Shown here: one piece after another, positions 1 through 9,656 of the stretch
How positions within the stretch are numbered: the first letter of the stretch is position 1
How the letters are laid out: each line of letters opens with the position of its first letter
Program-made: the position numbers and the translations under genes
Notes under the pieces: generated by a model
What the model was told of the DNA's origin: nothing
Seen by the model: only the letters and a program-made list of their open reading frames with translations
The model's database searches: none
Assembly (NCBI GenBank): GCA_949825045.1
Contig: OX463813.1
Span: 5,766,001 to 5,830,000, forward strand
Direction: 5' to 3'
Source: Argyresthia goedartella
Taxonomy: Eukaryota > Arthropoda > Insecta > Lepidoptera > Argyresthiidae
DNA: 64,000 bases

Positions 1-590
1 TTACAGAAAATAGCTATTCGAGCAGTTTATATTTTAAATCGAACAGCCTCCTTAAGAGAGCTTTTTAAAAAAAACTGACATACTAACTGTTGCTTGTCAA
101 TTTATTTCCGAAACTTTAATGTATGTACGCAAGAACCTTACAACATTTTCAAAACTTAGCGATAGCTGTAATAAATAATCACAGACTAGTTGCGCTGCGG
201 TTTAGACTCGCGAAGGTTACCAATTCTTTCAAGGGTCAGTGCATTCTGTACTTTAATAAGATACCTCTGGAGATTTTGGAAATTGCCATTTGAGTAATAT
301 ACTTAAATGACGGGGCTGTATGGGCATAATCTAGCTCAACACAGACCTTGCTGTTAATATTTTGGTAATTATTCATTTCTGCTTATTAATCATAATAATT
401 AATATTGTAATATTTGTATTAAGTAAGCACAAGAATTTTTTAAAAGACATCTAAAATGAATCTGTGGGAGTTTCTACACCTTTCTTCTCCCACAGTAGTC
501 CAATGAAGAGAAGAGGTAAAAACGACGTTTGCTAAGTATATGTAAAATCTACAGTAATAAAGAGATTTCATTGATTGATTGATGGACTAT
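1..590 (+). mobile_element. LINE family D, 3' fragment
   Basis: This is the 3' end of a non-LTR retrotransposon. Its translation carries the C-terminal part of the reverse-transcriptase ORF, with several stops, followed by a 3' UTR. It ends after an AATAAAG signal in a short TTGA tandem tail near 580-590, typical of target-primed insertion. The sequence aligns by eye with 26755-27390 on the same strand and with the intact thumb region at 14236-14910. The 5' boundary lies outside the window. Confidence 0.8.
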
Positions 591-984
591 AGGCCTATAT
601 CACTGATTTAGACCTTTAGTAGTTGTACACAATATACTCTAATATACACACAATATACTCAAACATTATATAGAAGAAAATAAATGAATGGCTTTACATT
701 TGCTTTGAAAAACATTAAATATTATTATAGGAACAAAAGGCCTTAAGGAAAAGAAAAAATCCCACCAAAAAAATTTTCATGCCAAATTTTGCCAAGACGA
801 GACCATATGGGTCGCATTGTCAAAAATTTATCAGATCTCATGTAGAGCCAAGCTTCTAACTCTACACGCCGTAACTCTACAAGCCCTAACTTTACAAATG
901 TACACCTTAGTCAAAATATGTGGTTTTAGATTCATATGTATTTAGATTGTCCTATAAATACTACGGTGCGAAAAGTACAATAGA
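591..984. other. Unassigned AT-rich stretch with a 15-bp triplicate
   Basis: No gene is visible. Positions 857-900 hold three imperfect 15-bp units beginning TAACTCTACA or TAACTTTACA. The rest looks like decayed repeat sequence. Confidence 0.4.
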
Positions 985-1340
985 ATGATTCATACATTTT
1001 GAGATGTCATTAATGTATTCAAGGAACAGCAATGAGCCTAAAACACTTCCTTGTGGTACTCCACAGTTTATATCCCTAGTGACAGTTCAATGCGTCAATC
1101 CCATCTTTTATTTAGTGCAGATTTGTTTAATTTGAGTCAATTGTTTCCTATTAAATAGAATTGGATTTGGGTAAGGTCATTTCAATTACCCCCAATACCA
1201 TATGCATATGTGGGTAGTTTATTTAGTAGTATATTGTGGTCTATATAATCGAAAACCTTGGTTAGGTCCAAGTACGTGACTGGTTTATCACTATATACAT
1301 TTGTCAAGATTTTACCCAGTCGTATCATTAATAATTCTCT
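985..1340 (-). pseudogene. LINE reverse-transcriptase fragment
   Basis: The minus-strand translation contains two hallmark RT blocks in order: a motif A-like FDYIDH preceded by YLDLTK, and the motif B block CGVPQGSVLG followed by a hydrophobic LLFL-like run. Stops and frame changes show that it is dead. It is not continuous with the plus-strand LINE pieces on either side, so it is a separate truncated insertion or a rearranged piece. Confidence 0.7.
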
Positions 1341-1344
1341 GATG

Positions 1345-1569
1345 AGTTTTATTGACTGGCTAAATTACAATAATCTTTTAATTAATACATAATAATAATA
1401 AATGTCCTTTAATGTTCCCACCTAGGGGCATAGGCAGATAGTTTAATTAACATTGGCAAATTAAAATTAATAAAATTTAGGAAAGAACATAAAAAACAAC
1501 TGACATTAAAAATTAACTATTAGGGTAAACAAATAGAAGAGATCGATACAATAAAATTCTTAGGGATTT
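1345..1569 (+). pseudogene. LINE reverse-transcriptase fragment
   Basis: The plus-strand translation gives a WLNYNNLLIN-like block and, about 180 bases later, IDTIKFLGI. In insect LINEs these sit just after the FADD motif (the WL..N.L.IN and K.LG. blocks). An AT-rich insertion of about 60 bp separates the halves. The fragment is cut at 1570 by a SINE. Confidence 0.6.
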
Positions 1570-1577
1570 AAATTAAG

Positions 1578-1827
1578 TATAATAATAATACCTTGGACCT
1601 ATTTACACACATTGAACTAGCCCCAAACAGGATTCCCTGTATCTTGGGTACTAGACAACGATACACATACTTATATAGATAAATATTATACTTACATAGA
1701 TAAACAACCATGAATAGGGTACAAACATCTGTTCTCATCAAACAAATATTTTCCCCCACCGGGACTCGAACCCGGGACCCTTGGTTTCGTAGGCAGGAAT
1801 ACACCATAGACATACATACTGAGTAAT
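1578..1827 (-). mobile_element. tRNA-derived SINE, family S1 (copy 1)
   Basis: Read on the minus strand, it begins with a tRNA-like head in which box B reads GGTTCGAGTCCC and lies in a CCGGGTTCGA context, with GCCTACGAAACCAAGGGTCC before it. The body contains a TAGTACCCAAGATA-like segment and the 3' end is a (TTA)n tail. An 8-bp direct repeat AAATTAAG at 1570-1577 and 1828-1835 brackets it as a target-site duplication. Close copies on the same strand lie at 8105-8350 and 44615-44862. Confidence 0.8.
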
Positions 1828-1835
1828 AAATTAAG

Positions 1836-2018
1836 CCAATTTCATATGCTTTATATATTCTGTCTTAACAGCTCAAAAAGGACGCTGAGCTAACGGGATA
1901 ACGGCATATCCTGGGTTTGTTGAGTCATAGAGAACATACAGATATTTTCAATGAATTCTTAAGATATTTGTTTATGTACCTTTGTTTTACAAATAAAGCT
2001 TTGAATTTGAATTTGTTT
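1836..2018 (+). repeat. Probable LINE 3' end
   Basis: This short stretch ends in AATAAAGCTTTGAATTTGAA, a polyadenylation-like signal followed by a TTTGAA tandem. Other LINE copies in this window end in the same style. No coding sequence is recognisable upstream. Confidence 0.35.
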
Positions 2019-2038
2019 GTTTTTTCCGACAAAGAAAT

Positions 2039-2158
2039 ATGAAATTTTGGAGTTTCATAGTCCTCGGTGTTGTATTCAGTGATGTATACTCACAGGCGAG
2101 GCTGTGTTATCACTTTCACTCAGATTTAAACAGTTTTTACGCAATTTAGATAATTTAA
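2039..2158 (+). CDS. Candidate signal-peptide-like first exon (very tentative)
   Basis: A short ORF starts with ATG at 2039 and reads MKFWSFIVLGVVFSDVYSQA. It has a basic residue, a hydrophobic core and a small-residue cleavage zone, like a secretion signal. A weak GT donor could lie after the GAT codon near position 2084. A plausible acceptor (CGCTTGCAG) occurs near 3640. I recognise no downstream exon that makes a protein family, and chance ORFs of this length are common. Confidence 0.2.
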
Positions 2159-2191
2159 TTTAGATGTATCTTTGTTTACATGATATCCGAA

Positions 2192-2807
2192 CTGGGGGGC
2201 AATTCTCATTCCATTAGCAAATCCGTCTTTGAGTCGCATAACTAAATTTATATACCAATTGTCTAATGCACGACAAGAACCGAATGATGTATGTGTATTT
2301 TAAGTCAAATGAAATTGAAGAATAATCTGTGAATTCTATGTTCTTTTCATATCGATTATAATATTAACTTAGTCGAGATTTTTAAAATCCTTCTTTCCGT
2401 ATGAACACTAAAATATGTATATATTTTGGTGTTCATACGTTGAAATGCTGTTAACTTGTTATTATTTAATTAATACTAACCAGCATATTGGCTAATTTAA
2501 TGGAATAATTAACTGGCGAAATAGGTGAATGATGTAAAAAAAAAATTCGTACTACGGAACGATTTTCCAACAAGTATAATACAAATTACTTCAATAAAAC
2601 CATACTAGAGATACGTAGGTATACCTACGAACCTACAAATGAAGAAACAAAAAGCAGGCAAACTTCTACGTTGTATGTTACTGCCAACTAAAACCTAAAA
2701 CGTCAGTTAAAATATGTCATTTTGAAAGTCGCATGCAAAGTACTACGCGAATAGAGTCGAACAGAATTCGCGACAGATTTGCTAACGGGGTGAGAATTGG
2801 CCCCCAG
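2192..2807. mobile_element. Non-autonomous DNA element with terminal inverted repeats
   Basis: The left end reads CTGGGGGGCAATTCTCA and the right end, reverse-complemented, reads CTGGGGGCCAATTCTCA. Similarity continues for about 45 bp (for example TTAGCAAATC). The 616-bp interior has no ORF of note. I could not identify a target-site duplication, so the superfamily is unknown. Confidence 0.6.
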
Positions 2808-3828
2808 GGTCACGTTTCGTTATCTATTTATAATATCGTAAAATACAAGACTATTTTATTATTTGTTGTCTCTATAGCAACAACACAACGCTACATTTAG
2901 AACATGCAAGATACCATTTTGCCACGAGCGTATCACTATAAGCGCAAAGCGTTTTAAAAATATAAAGGCCTGTCTAAATGAGCCAGACCGCATCCGCCTT
3001 AGTTAATTAGAAATGGAAACGCCTTTCAAATGTCCTCACACGAGGACAAATTGTCTTCTTTCACGATAAGTGATTATTTTTGACGTCGGCTGGTTTTAAA
3101 TGCCCGTGCGCACACAACTTACGATTGTTAAGCATGACGGGGACTGAAAATCTATGGGAATGGTAAAATAAAGATAACACACACCTTTGTGGAGGGTTGT
3201 TGGAAGAGGGGGTTCATTAGGGTGTAGATGCGACTCATTAACGTAATAATATCTTGTGTTTCACACATGCATCCAACCCCATTAGTCCAAGCAGTTGATC
3301 TGAGATCGCTTATAACCCATTTCTTTATCTCCGACTAATTTTTGAGCGTTGGTAGATCGGAATCATTGACTGAATGTCTCTGGTAGTATTTACTATTTTA
3401 CACGAACGAAATAAAAGTATGTCATGTAAAAACGACGAGATTCATTGGCATATACATACAAAGCAAGGTTGCCGTTGACCTTTTTTTTGAAAAAATAATA
3501 CAAAAGCTTTAAAATTATGTATAGTTTAACTAACTTCTATTAATCAAAACAAATAGTCACTCTGAAATAAGTAGTTATAACTACGCAATTTCACTCTGAG
3601 CAAAATTTCTGGAAATCACAGTCAACTGTTTTCGCTTGCAGAAGCACCAGTGGGTGGTAACGGTATTCGATGGGCACTCAAAAAAATTTTTTTCTTATAT
3701 GATTTAAATTTTTCCAAACTTAAAAATCTCGCCAATTATATCATTTACGGAATTCATAACTAGATACTTATTATTGTTTGTAATAATTTACTCTATCTAT
3801 TTCTATGCTCTATATTTAATATAGAGCT
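2808..3828. other. Intergenic sequence, no gene recognised
   Basis: AT-rich sequence with no ORF, tRNA-like head or inverted repeat that I can support. The only coding-like hint is an acceptor-like CGCTTGCAG at about 3632-3640 followed by a short open stretch. Confidence 0.4.
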
Positions 3829-4112
3829 CTGTGGCTAATGGGTATTTACGCTTGGTTCTCGCACAGGAGATGCAGGTACGATTCCTGACCATGTACCAAT
3901 TACATAGTTAATTTATCTTAAGTACATTATCGGACATTCTAACGGTGATGGTAAACAGCGTGAGGAAACCTTCATTACTCCGTAGCTGCGGCGAAGGGCT
4001 AGCCCCCTGTCATGGATTGTTGCATAACTGGCTCAAAGTGAGCATAATTGTGCCTCTGCCACCCCTTTTAGGAAAAGGCGTGACGCTATGTATGTATATA
4101 TGTAATTTAATC
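3829..4112 (+). mobile_element. tRNA-related SINE, family S2 (copy 1)
   Basis: Begins GAGCTCTGTGGCTAATGG (box A-like) and carries a box B-like GGTACGATTCCTGACC about 50 bp later. The body includes GTGAGGAAACCTTCATTACT. The 3' part, GTGCCTCTGCCACCCC then GGCGTGACGCTATG, recurs at 6945-7075, 7185-7245 and 16273-16618. No long ORF; a short 77-codon frame inside is incidental. Confidence 0.75.
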
Positions 4113-4234
4113 TTGCGATTGACACCAGTTCCATCACTGAAAGCTAAAATAAAAAATTTCCGTTTTATTCATTCATAAATCATAATTCTTTATAGCACAT
4201 ACATTAATCTACTTGTTACTAGCGTTTGATAAAA

Positions 4235-4340
4235 CGATCAATTTTATTTCATAGGATTTGAACCTTATCTTAAGGTGTTAAAGTTTAAAATCGCGATCCA
4301 ATTTTCAAAATTCTCGTAAAATCTGGGTTAAATTTAAAAG
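4235..4340 (+). repeat. Dispersed repeat shared with 54845-54945
   Basis: About 100 bp, containing AACGATCAATTTTATTTCAT and AAATCGCGATCCAATTTTCA, recurs nearly unchanged and in the same orientation at 54845-54945. There is no coding potential. A weakly related stretch occurs around 15510-15580 in the opposite sense. Unclassified. Confidence 0.6.
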
Positions 4341-4835
4341 AAATCATATGTTCTAAGGCGAGCAAGAGATGTTTTCCAGAAAGCGAGGTACGAAAAGGCA
4401 TATTAGGGCGGAAAGTTAGACATGCCAAAATGTGTGGTTTGTATGTCAGTTGTCAAAGTTATTCAGAGAATAGTATTGACTCGCATTCGAAGTAGTGAAC
4501 GTAAGGTTATTTTAAATGAACGCATAATGGTCCCATACCAACCTTTTATATGGACATTTATATAGCGGTCGGTGACCGGCGTTTGTTCTTCAGCAGGGGG
4601 TTAAGCGGAAGCACGGCGTCTCCATTCTGAAACCACCTTGGCATCCGCCCACCATCTTCCCGCCCGCCAGCTTCCCGCCCGCCCTCGTGAGTAGTTGAGC
4701 GGAAACACGCTCAAGGGCGGATGCTTTGTGTTTTCACCTTTACATCGGTTTGGATACATCCGGATAAGCGTTGTAGTTTAGTTCACGCAGAACTGTGAGG
4801 CAAGTACAGAAATAAACGGAATTAACTATACCGTG
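4341..4835. other. Unassigned sequence with a GC-rich island
   Basis: No gene recognised. Positions 4615-4720 are locally GC-rich, with CCCGCCCGCC-type runs, and stand out from the AT-rich surroundings. I see no tRNA fold or ORF there. Confidence 0.35.
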
Positions 4836-5104
4836 ATGTACAGGTGTAACAGAAAAGTGTGGTCATATTTTAGGGGGTTGTGAGCGACATCATTCTTATA
4901 ACCTTTCACTATGAAATCGATTTGATCTGAGCAACTTCAAACTTTACTTCTTCATACAGTTTGGGCTGGGCGATCAGCTGTTTTCTATGGATAAGCGATA
5001 ATAAAGTTTCTCTGATCAAATCGGTGTCATTGTGAAAGTTGTTCAGGATTATGCCCGCAACAACCCCCAAAATATGACTAATCCTTTCTGTTACACCTTG
5101 TATA
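4836..5104. mobile_element. Palindromic MITE
   Basis: The two halves are inverted copies of about 100 bp. The left arm runs ACAGGTGTAACAGAAAAG then GGTCATATTTTAGGGGGTTG; the right arm, reverse-complemented, gives CAAGGTGTAACAGAAAGG then GTCATATTTTGGGGGTTG. It could fold into one long hairpin. A related arm lies at 16245-16720, where a SINE has inserted into it. Confidence 0.75.
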
Positions 5105-5177
5105 CTAATTTGGTATATAGGCCAGTCCAGCTAATTAGTTTTCTTACTGAACACGATACTGATTACATTTAACGACC

Positions 5178-5300
5178 TCTGTGGCGCTGAGGTTGTAGCT
5201 CTGCCTACCATGATGATGAAGTGGAACGCCCGCTGTACCACAGGCGGGTGATCGGTCCTCTATAGTGACTATTTCACCCAATTCCCAGTGTTTGGGCACT
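5178..5300 (+). mobile_element. SINE family S3, head fragment
   Basis: The head CCTCTGTGGCGCTGAGGTTG (box A-like) followed by AGCTCTGCCTACCAT matches the better-preserved copy at 30040-30235. The box B region is degraded here. Confidence 0.55.
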
Positions 5301-5469
5301 GGTTACTGTTGGTTCAACAGATGTCTCTCCCCAAATATAATTGCTCTCTTAATGAATTCTAGGATGTCGCTAAACTTTGAGTTTGATAGGCTATTTCATG
5401 CTATCTATCCCTACTGTTCGCCATGTTATGTTTGAATACATAACGCATTCTCCCAGGAGGTGCTGGCTA

Positions 5470-6346
5470 CTTTTCTTAAAGCCATGAGGGTATGACGGGT
5501 CTTGTAAGAGCCTTAATACTGATAAGTGTTTTTTTAAGATTAAGTAAACACTTAGCCTTTTTGGGGTCTTTTCTTAAGATGAACATCTTAGACTGCCTAC
5601 AGTCTTTGGTGTTCTTACACTCTAGGTTTGCATCTCGCGTGGCTATCATGTTGAAGATATTCTTTGTGACAAATGGCTGATATAGGTAATCTTGGTTCTG
5701 GTCCAATAAAACGCTCTTCGCCGTTTCTTGGCAGCTGATCTGTTTTATGGTTACCTTGAATCCTTTCATGTCCGCGGCCCCGTGCGATAATTATTTCTGA
5801 TTTTGTTTTTTTTTAAAGCTGCCTGACTGTCAGAATAAATGACTATGGTCTTATTTTTGATTTCTGATGTTTCCATTAGTGCTTTCAGCACATTCCACTA
5901 TGGTAAAGATTTCCGCTTGGAACCCGCTGGCGTATAGCCCGAAGGCAATTGATTTATCATGCTTGTTGCTGTCCATGATGCAAAAGCCAGCTCCTGCTAG
6001 ATTTGTGCTTTCTATTCTTGAGCCATCCGGGAAGCAAGTTACAGCAGGTTGGTATGTTTCTATTTCTCAGTTTTCTTTTGATCCTATGCGGTATTTTTTG
6101 CCGAATCTTATCTATTTCCTTCTTTATCAGAAGGTTGTTTGTCAATAGCATTGCCAGTTCTCAAAATGCGCCTGACGTTTCTACAAGAAATGTCAGGCGC
6201 AAAGCTTTCTCTACATCAAAGAAATATCGGGCGAAATCTTTGTTTTCTAGTGCTCTCTCGACCTTTTGCGTTAGGATGTGTAAATCTGTTTTTGTTGATT
6301 TCCTTTCCATATATGCATGCTGATTGCTGTGGAGGGGAGAGGCCAC
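5470..6346 (-). pseudogene. LINE remnant with RNase H domain
   Basis: Reading the minus strand from 6346, an RT block QHAYMERKSTKTDLHIL leads to FFDVEKA just before motif A is lost. After a hairpin junction (6167-6201) the frame resumes in an RNase H domain: DGSRIESTNLAGAGF supplies the first aspartate, AEIFTIVECAE the glutamate, and YSDSQAAL the second aspartate. A C-terminal tail (about 5476-5769) follows in another frame. Most of the RT catalytic core is missing, and stops and frameshifts are frequent. An RNase H places the parent in an I/Jockey/R1-like group, different from the other LINEs here. Confidence 0.75.
6167..6201. repeat. Short near-perfect hairpin at a LINE deletion junction
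   Basis: Two 16-bp arms (TGCGCCTGACGTTTCT and its inverse with one mismatch) flank a 3-base ACA loop. It sits exactly where the RT reading frame of the RNase H-type LINE is broken. Confidence 0.8.
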
Positions 6347-6488
6347 AGACTTGAATAGTAGGGACAGGGCACGGAGCGCTTGAAAGTGTCGCTACAAAAA
6401 CAGTACAAAATCGGGAAAATTGGACTGTTTGCAATCAGTCGCGCTTGGACGGTGACAGCCGCTTGACATATCGGCAGCAAAAACAAAA

Positions 6489-6620
6489 ATGGTGACCTGC
6501 GACGTAAAAAGGTGTAAATCATACCCAAATCGCAAAACACAAAAACAGGGAGTGTCGTATCATTGTTCTCGAAAAAATCCTCAAACGAAAATCAACCATT
6601 CGACTGACGTAACTTTGTAG
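6489..6620 (+). pseudogene. THAP zinc-finger N-terminal fragment
   Basis: ATG at 6489 opens a 43-codon frame beginning MVTCDVKRCKSYPNRK, followed by GVSYHCSRKNPQTK. This matches the start of a THAP domain: C-x4-C near the N terminus, then a VS(Y/F)H...P block before the expected tryptophan. The frame stops at 6618-6620, before the second C-x2-H pair. It could be a THAP first exon or the decayed start of a THAP-bearing DNA transposon. No transposase or inverted repeats were found next to it. Confidence 0.55.
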
Positions 6621-6688
6621 CGACGCGCGACGCACAGTGAAACTGCCCGCTTCCTATATTTGAAAAACGATCCGATTTGGTTATTTTT

Positions 6689-6749
6689 CTATTCGTAATG
6701 TCAAGATTACTATTCGTAATGTCATTAGATTACTATTCGTAATGTCATT
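6689..6749 (+). repeat. Three-copy 21-23-bp tandem repeat
   Basis: CTATTCGTAATGTCA starts at 6689, 6710 and 6733, separated by short ATTA-rich spacers. No coding sense. Confidence 0.8.
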
Positions 6750-6944
6750 TTATTACCCCCCCCTATTTCAGTCAGTTAGAGTTTGTATTTCACTGTTTTC
6801 GTTTTAATTTACAAATGTAATTAATTACGTTTCGTCGTATTTACGTTGAAATACAAGGTACACTATCCGCGGTTTCCCATACTGGGTGACAGAGTCAATG
6901 TGCTCACTTTTAGTCTGAAAATGTGCTCACTTTTGCCAGTTATG

Positions 6945-7075
6945 ATGACAGGGGGTTAGTTGGGCATAGCCCAGCTATGGAGTGATAAAACAACACATAA
7001 CATAACAAAGCGTCACGCCTTTTCCCATACGAGGTGGCAGAGGCACAACTGTGCCCACTTTCAGCCAGTGTTTCA
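6945..7075 (-). mobile_element. SINE S2 fragment, minus strand
   Basis: Contains, in reverse, the S2 body (GGGCTAGC-type block at 6945-7000) and the S2 tail: GGCGTGACGCTTTG at 7010 and GTGCCTCTGCCACC at about 7040. The 5' head is missing. Confidence 0.6.
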
Positions 7076-7184
7076 ATACTTTTAATAATATTATGTATAA
7101 CAAAACGCCTGAGGATCCCTCGGTATTTCAATGACCAAAACCAAACGGACGTCCGTAGGTCGTAGCAGCAGGTACGGGCTAAAT

Positions 7185-7245
7185 GGGCACAGACCGGCAC
7201 AGTTGTGCCTCTGCCAGCCCGTATGGGAAAAGGCGTGACGCTATG
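7185..7245 (+). mobile_element. SINE S2 tail fragment, plus strand
   Basis: GTTGTGCCTCTGCCAGCCCG followed by GGCGTGACGCTATG is the S2 tail. It forms an inverted pair with the tail at 7010-7070. Confidence 0.6.
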
Positions 7246-7899
7246 TTACGCGTGTAATGTATTGCTAAATACTCTATTTTATACACGATGACTTAATCAG
7301 TGATATCAGGTACCAATTTTCATAACTTTTTCTATGATTAGGTAGTTTATTACTTATAAATCAAAATCAAGATCTTAAATTCCAAGTCACGCTACTAATG
7401 TGTATCTGTGAGCTTACATCCTCTTTCATAATTTAACGGCAAAGACAAAAATTAATATGCCTATTTAATTATGTTTCAACTTTTTATTAATTAAACATGA
7501 GGTAATTGCGTGAGACCTCGCCCCTTAAGTAAAATTTTAGCTAGATATATTTAATTTCTACTCCTAATCACCGATTAAAAGTCACCGGGTATTTGAGAGT
7601 TATCCGGAGATCAACTTTCCTAACATTGTGTCTATACACCACAATTCGGAACGTGACCGAACGTGACGCCGTTACAATTTTTCGTACTGTCTTGGTTCCG
7701 ACGAATTCCGACAGGGGCGCTATTTTTCTTAGCCTCAAAATGGTAAGAAATTTAGTACGGGAAGGCCTATCCTTAGTATTTATATCGATGGGAGAGGCAC
7801 TTTTATTAAGTATTTTCCAGTATTTTCTCCAGAGATTTCAATACGAAGGAAGAAAGACTTATACACCGGAACGACTTCTCTTCCTGGTAATACTTCTTT
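7246..7899. other. No supported gene
   Basis: A 103-codon plus-strand frame (7593-7904) exists but has no recognisable motif and starts and ends in repeat-like sequence. I treat it as chance. Confidence 0.4.
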
Positions 7900-8104
7900 T
7901 CTGATTTTGGTAAAATGCTGCTTTTACTCTCCTCCATTCTCTCTTTTTCTTCCTCCAATTCTCTTTATTGGACCACTGTGGGAGAAGGAGAGCTCTCTCC
8001 CATAAATTGATATTTACGTAATTGATATATTAGCCCCAGTGTTGAGCTAGACTAACCCCATACAGTCCCATCATTTAAGTAATCTTGAACATTATAATAT
8101 CCGA
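7900..8104 (-). mobile_element. LINE family D 3' UTR fragment
   Basis: The minus strand matches the LINE D 3' UTR: TTACTTAAATGATGGGACTG and the CTCAACAC-like block, followed by GTGGGAGAAG-type sequence. The same segments are seen at 27120-27350 and 38770-39170. Confidence 0.7.
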
Positions 8105-8350
8105 TGCCATAAATAATAATAATAATACATATTAGAAGACAATTTTACACAAATCAAACTAGGCCCATTAAAGCTTGTGTTATGGGTACTAGACGACGAT
8201 ATATTTAATAGTGGAAAATACATAAAAAACGTCTAAGACTAAGAAACATGTATTCATGCTCATAACACAAATATTTTGCCCTTACCGGGATTCGAACCCA
8301 GGACCGTCAGCTTCGTAGGCAGGGTCACTACCCGCTAGGCTAAACCGGTC
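8105..8350 (-). mobile_element. tRNA-derived SINE, family S1 (copy 2)
   Basis: Minus-strand box B reads GGTTCGAATCCCGG, with GCCTACGAAGC before it. The tail is (TTA)n at 8105-8120. It has the same architecture as the copies at 1578-1827 and 44615-44862 and lies within LINE D 3' sequence. Confidence 0.75.
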
Positions 8351-8749
8351 GTCAAAGGTAGCAATTTCACATATTCTTCGGGGAATCACCAAACGTTGCG
8401 ATGCGTCTTGCCTAATCGTTCTTCCTGACTGGCATTTGAATATGTACAGTGCAAGATTAGCTTGCTCTGGGGAAAGCCTTCTCTAATAAGTGCCCACATA
8501 GCCATTCTGTATACTCCGGGCTATATCTCAACGCGTTCCGTGGCCGAGGGTATCTAAACTCCGTCTCCCTGCATCATCACGGTGCGTGTGGGAGTGCTTC
8601 AGGTCCACATGTGTGAGTCCGTCGTACACTTAAGTTAAACAAGAATACAGACGCTTGATGCGTGGTCTTAGAAAAACATTCATGTAATAGAGTCATTGCT
8701 ACAAGTGGCGACGTGCCAAACACATAGAATATAAACTAGAAGATAGTTT
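8351..8749. other. Unassigned; possible LTR remnant followed by a primer-binding-like site
   Basis: No ORF. The end of the stretch, ATTGCTACAAGTGGCGACGT (about 8695-8714), resembles an LTR 3' end followed by a TGGCGAC-type tRNA primer-binding site. I see no partner LTR in the window. Confidence 0.25.
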
Positions 8750-8847
8750 TTTTTTTCAATTCAATTCATTTTTTTATTAATAAACACAGTTTACAAGTCA
8801 CATTCATAGTACTTAATTCAAATTAACCTTTTTTTTGTAAGGATTTC

Positions 8848-9614
8848 ACATGTGTGCCGTTCGACTATGTTAGTCATATTTCCACGTAATGTTAAGATAA
8901 GTTGACGACCGTCACAGATAAGGTATATTTATATTCATCACGTAGTTTTGTAGTAAGTTGTATATAAGCTTATAGTATTTCCTATAATAAATTAGTCTAG
9001 TATTTGCGCGCATCTCAAGCCTTTTACTTTACTCCCGAAGATGTCACTCTCCTTATAATTGCCTCTGGCAAAGTGGTGACCCCGACTTCTGAACATCAGC
9101 AACCTTCGGTAATAGCAGCATGGACCCAGCCGCGAAGAAAACTCCGTGTGCTGCCACCTTAGAAGTGCAAGCAAGAAGCACTTCGTCCAAGATCGCCGAG
9201 CCCCGACTTCGGTTTGCATACCTATTTCAAACCACGCTGCAGAACTCCATAATCAAGACCCCAACCAAACCAAGATGACATCAAGCAAGCCATGACCGGA
9301 CCAGATTTTAAAACGGACCAGAAGCCAAAAGATAAATAATTTCAACTGAAGATTTCCCGCATCGAACTCAAGATACCGCAAGAACAATGAACGGATAGTC
9401 AGCTGACTGCTGATTTATCAAAATGGAGCTCGCACCAGCAAAAACGAACGCGTCGGCAAATTCATTCACAGCAAGCAGCTTTTCAAGTTCAAGACATAGG
9501 AAGCCGTTTCAGCCCCCAGAAGAGTATTGAAACATTATCGATATACCTAATTTAACGAATATTGAAATCATCCAGGAAGAACATCGCACGAAGAATAATC
9601 AAATCACTGAAGAG

Positions 9615-9656
<42 letters not shown>

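Noticed and set aside
7593..7904. 103-codon plus-strand ORF.
   Set aside because: No motif, no conserved partner in the window, and it runs into LINE D 3' sequence.
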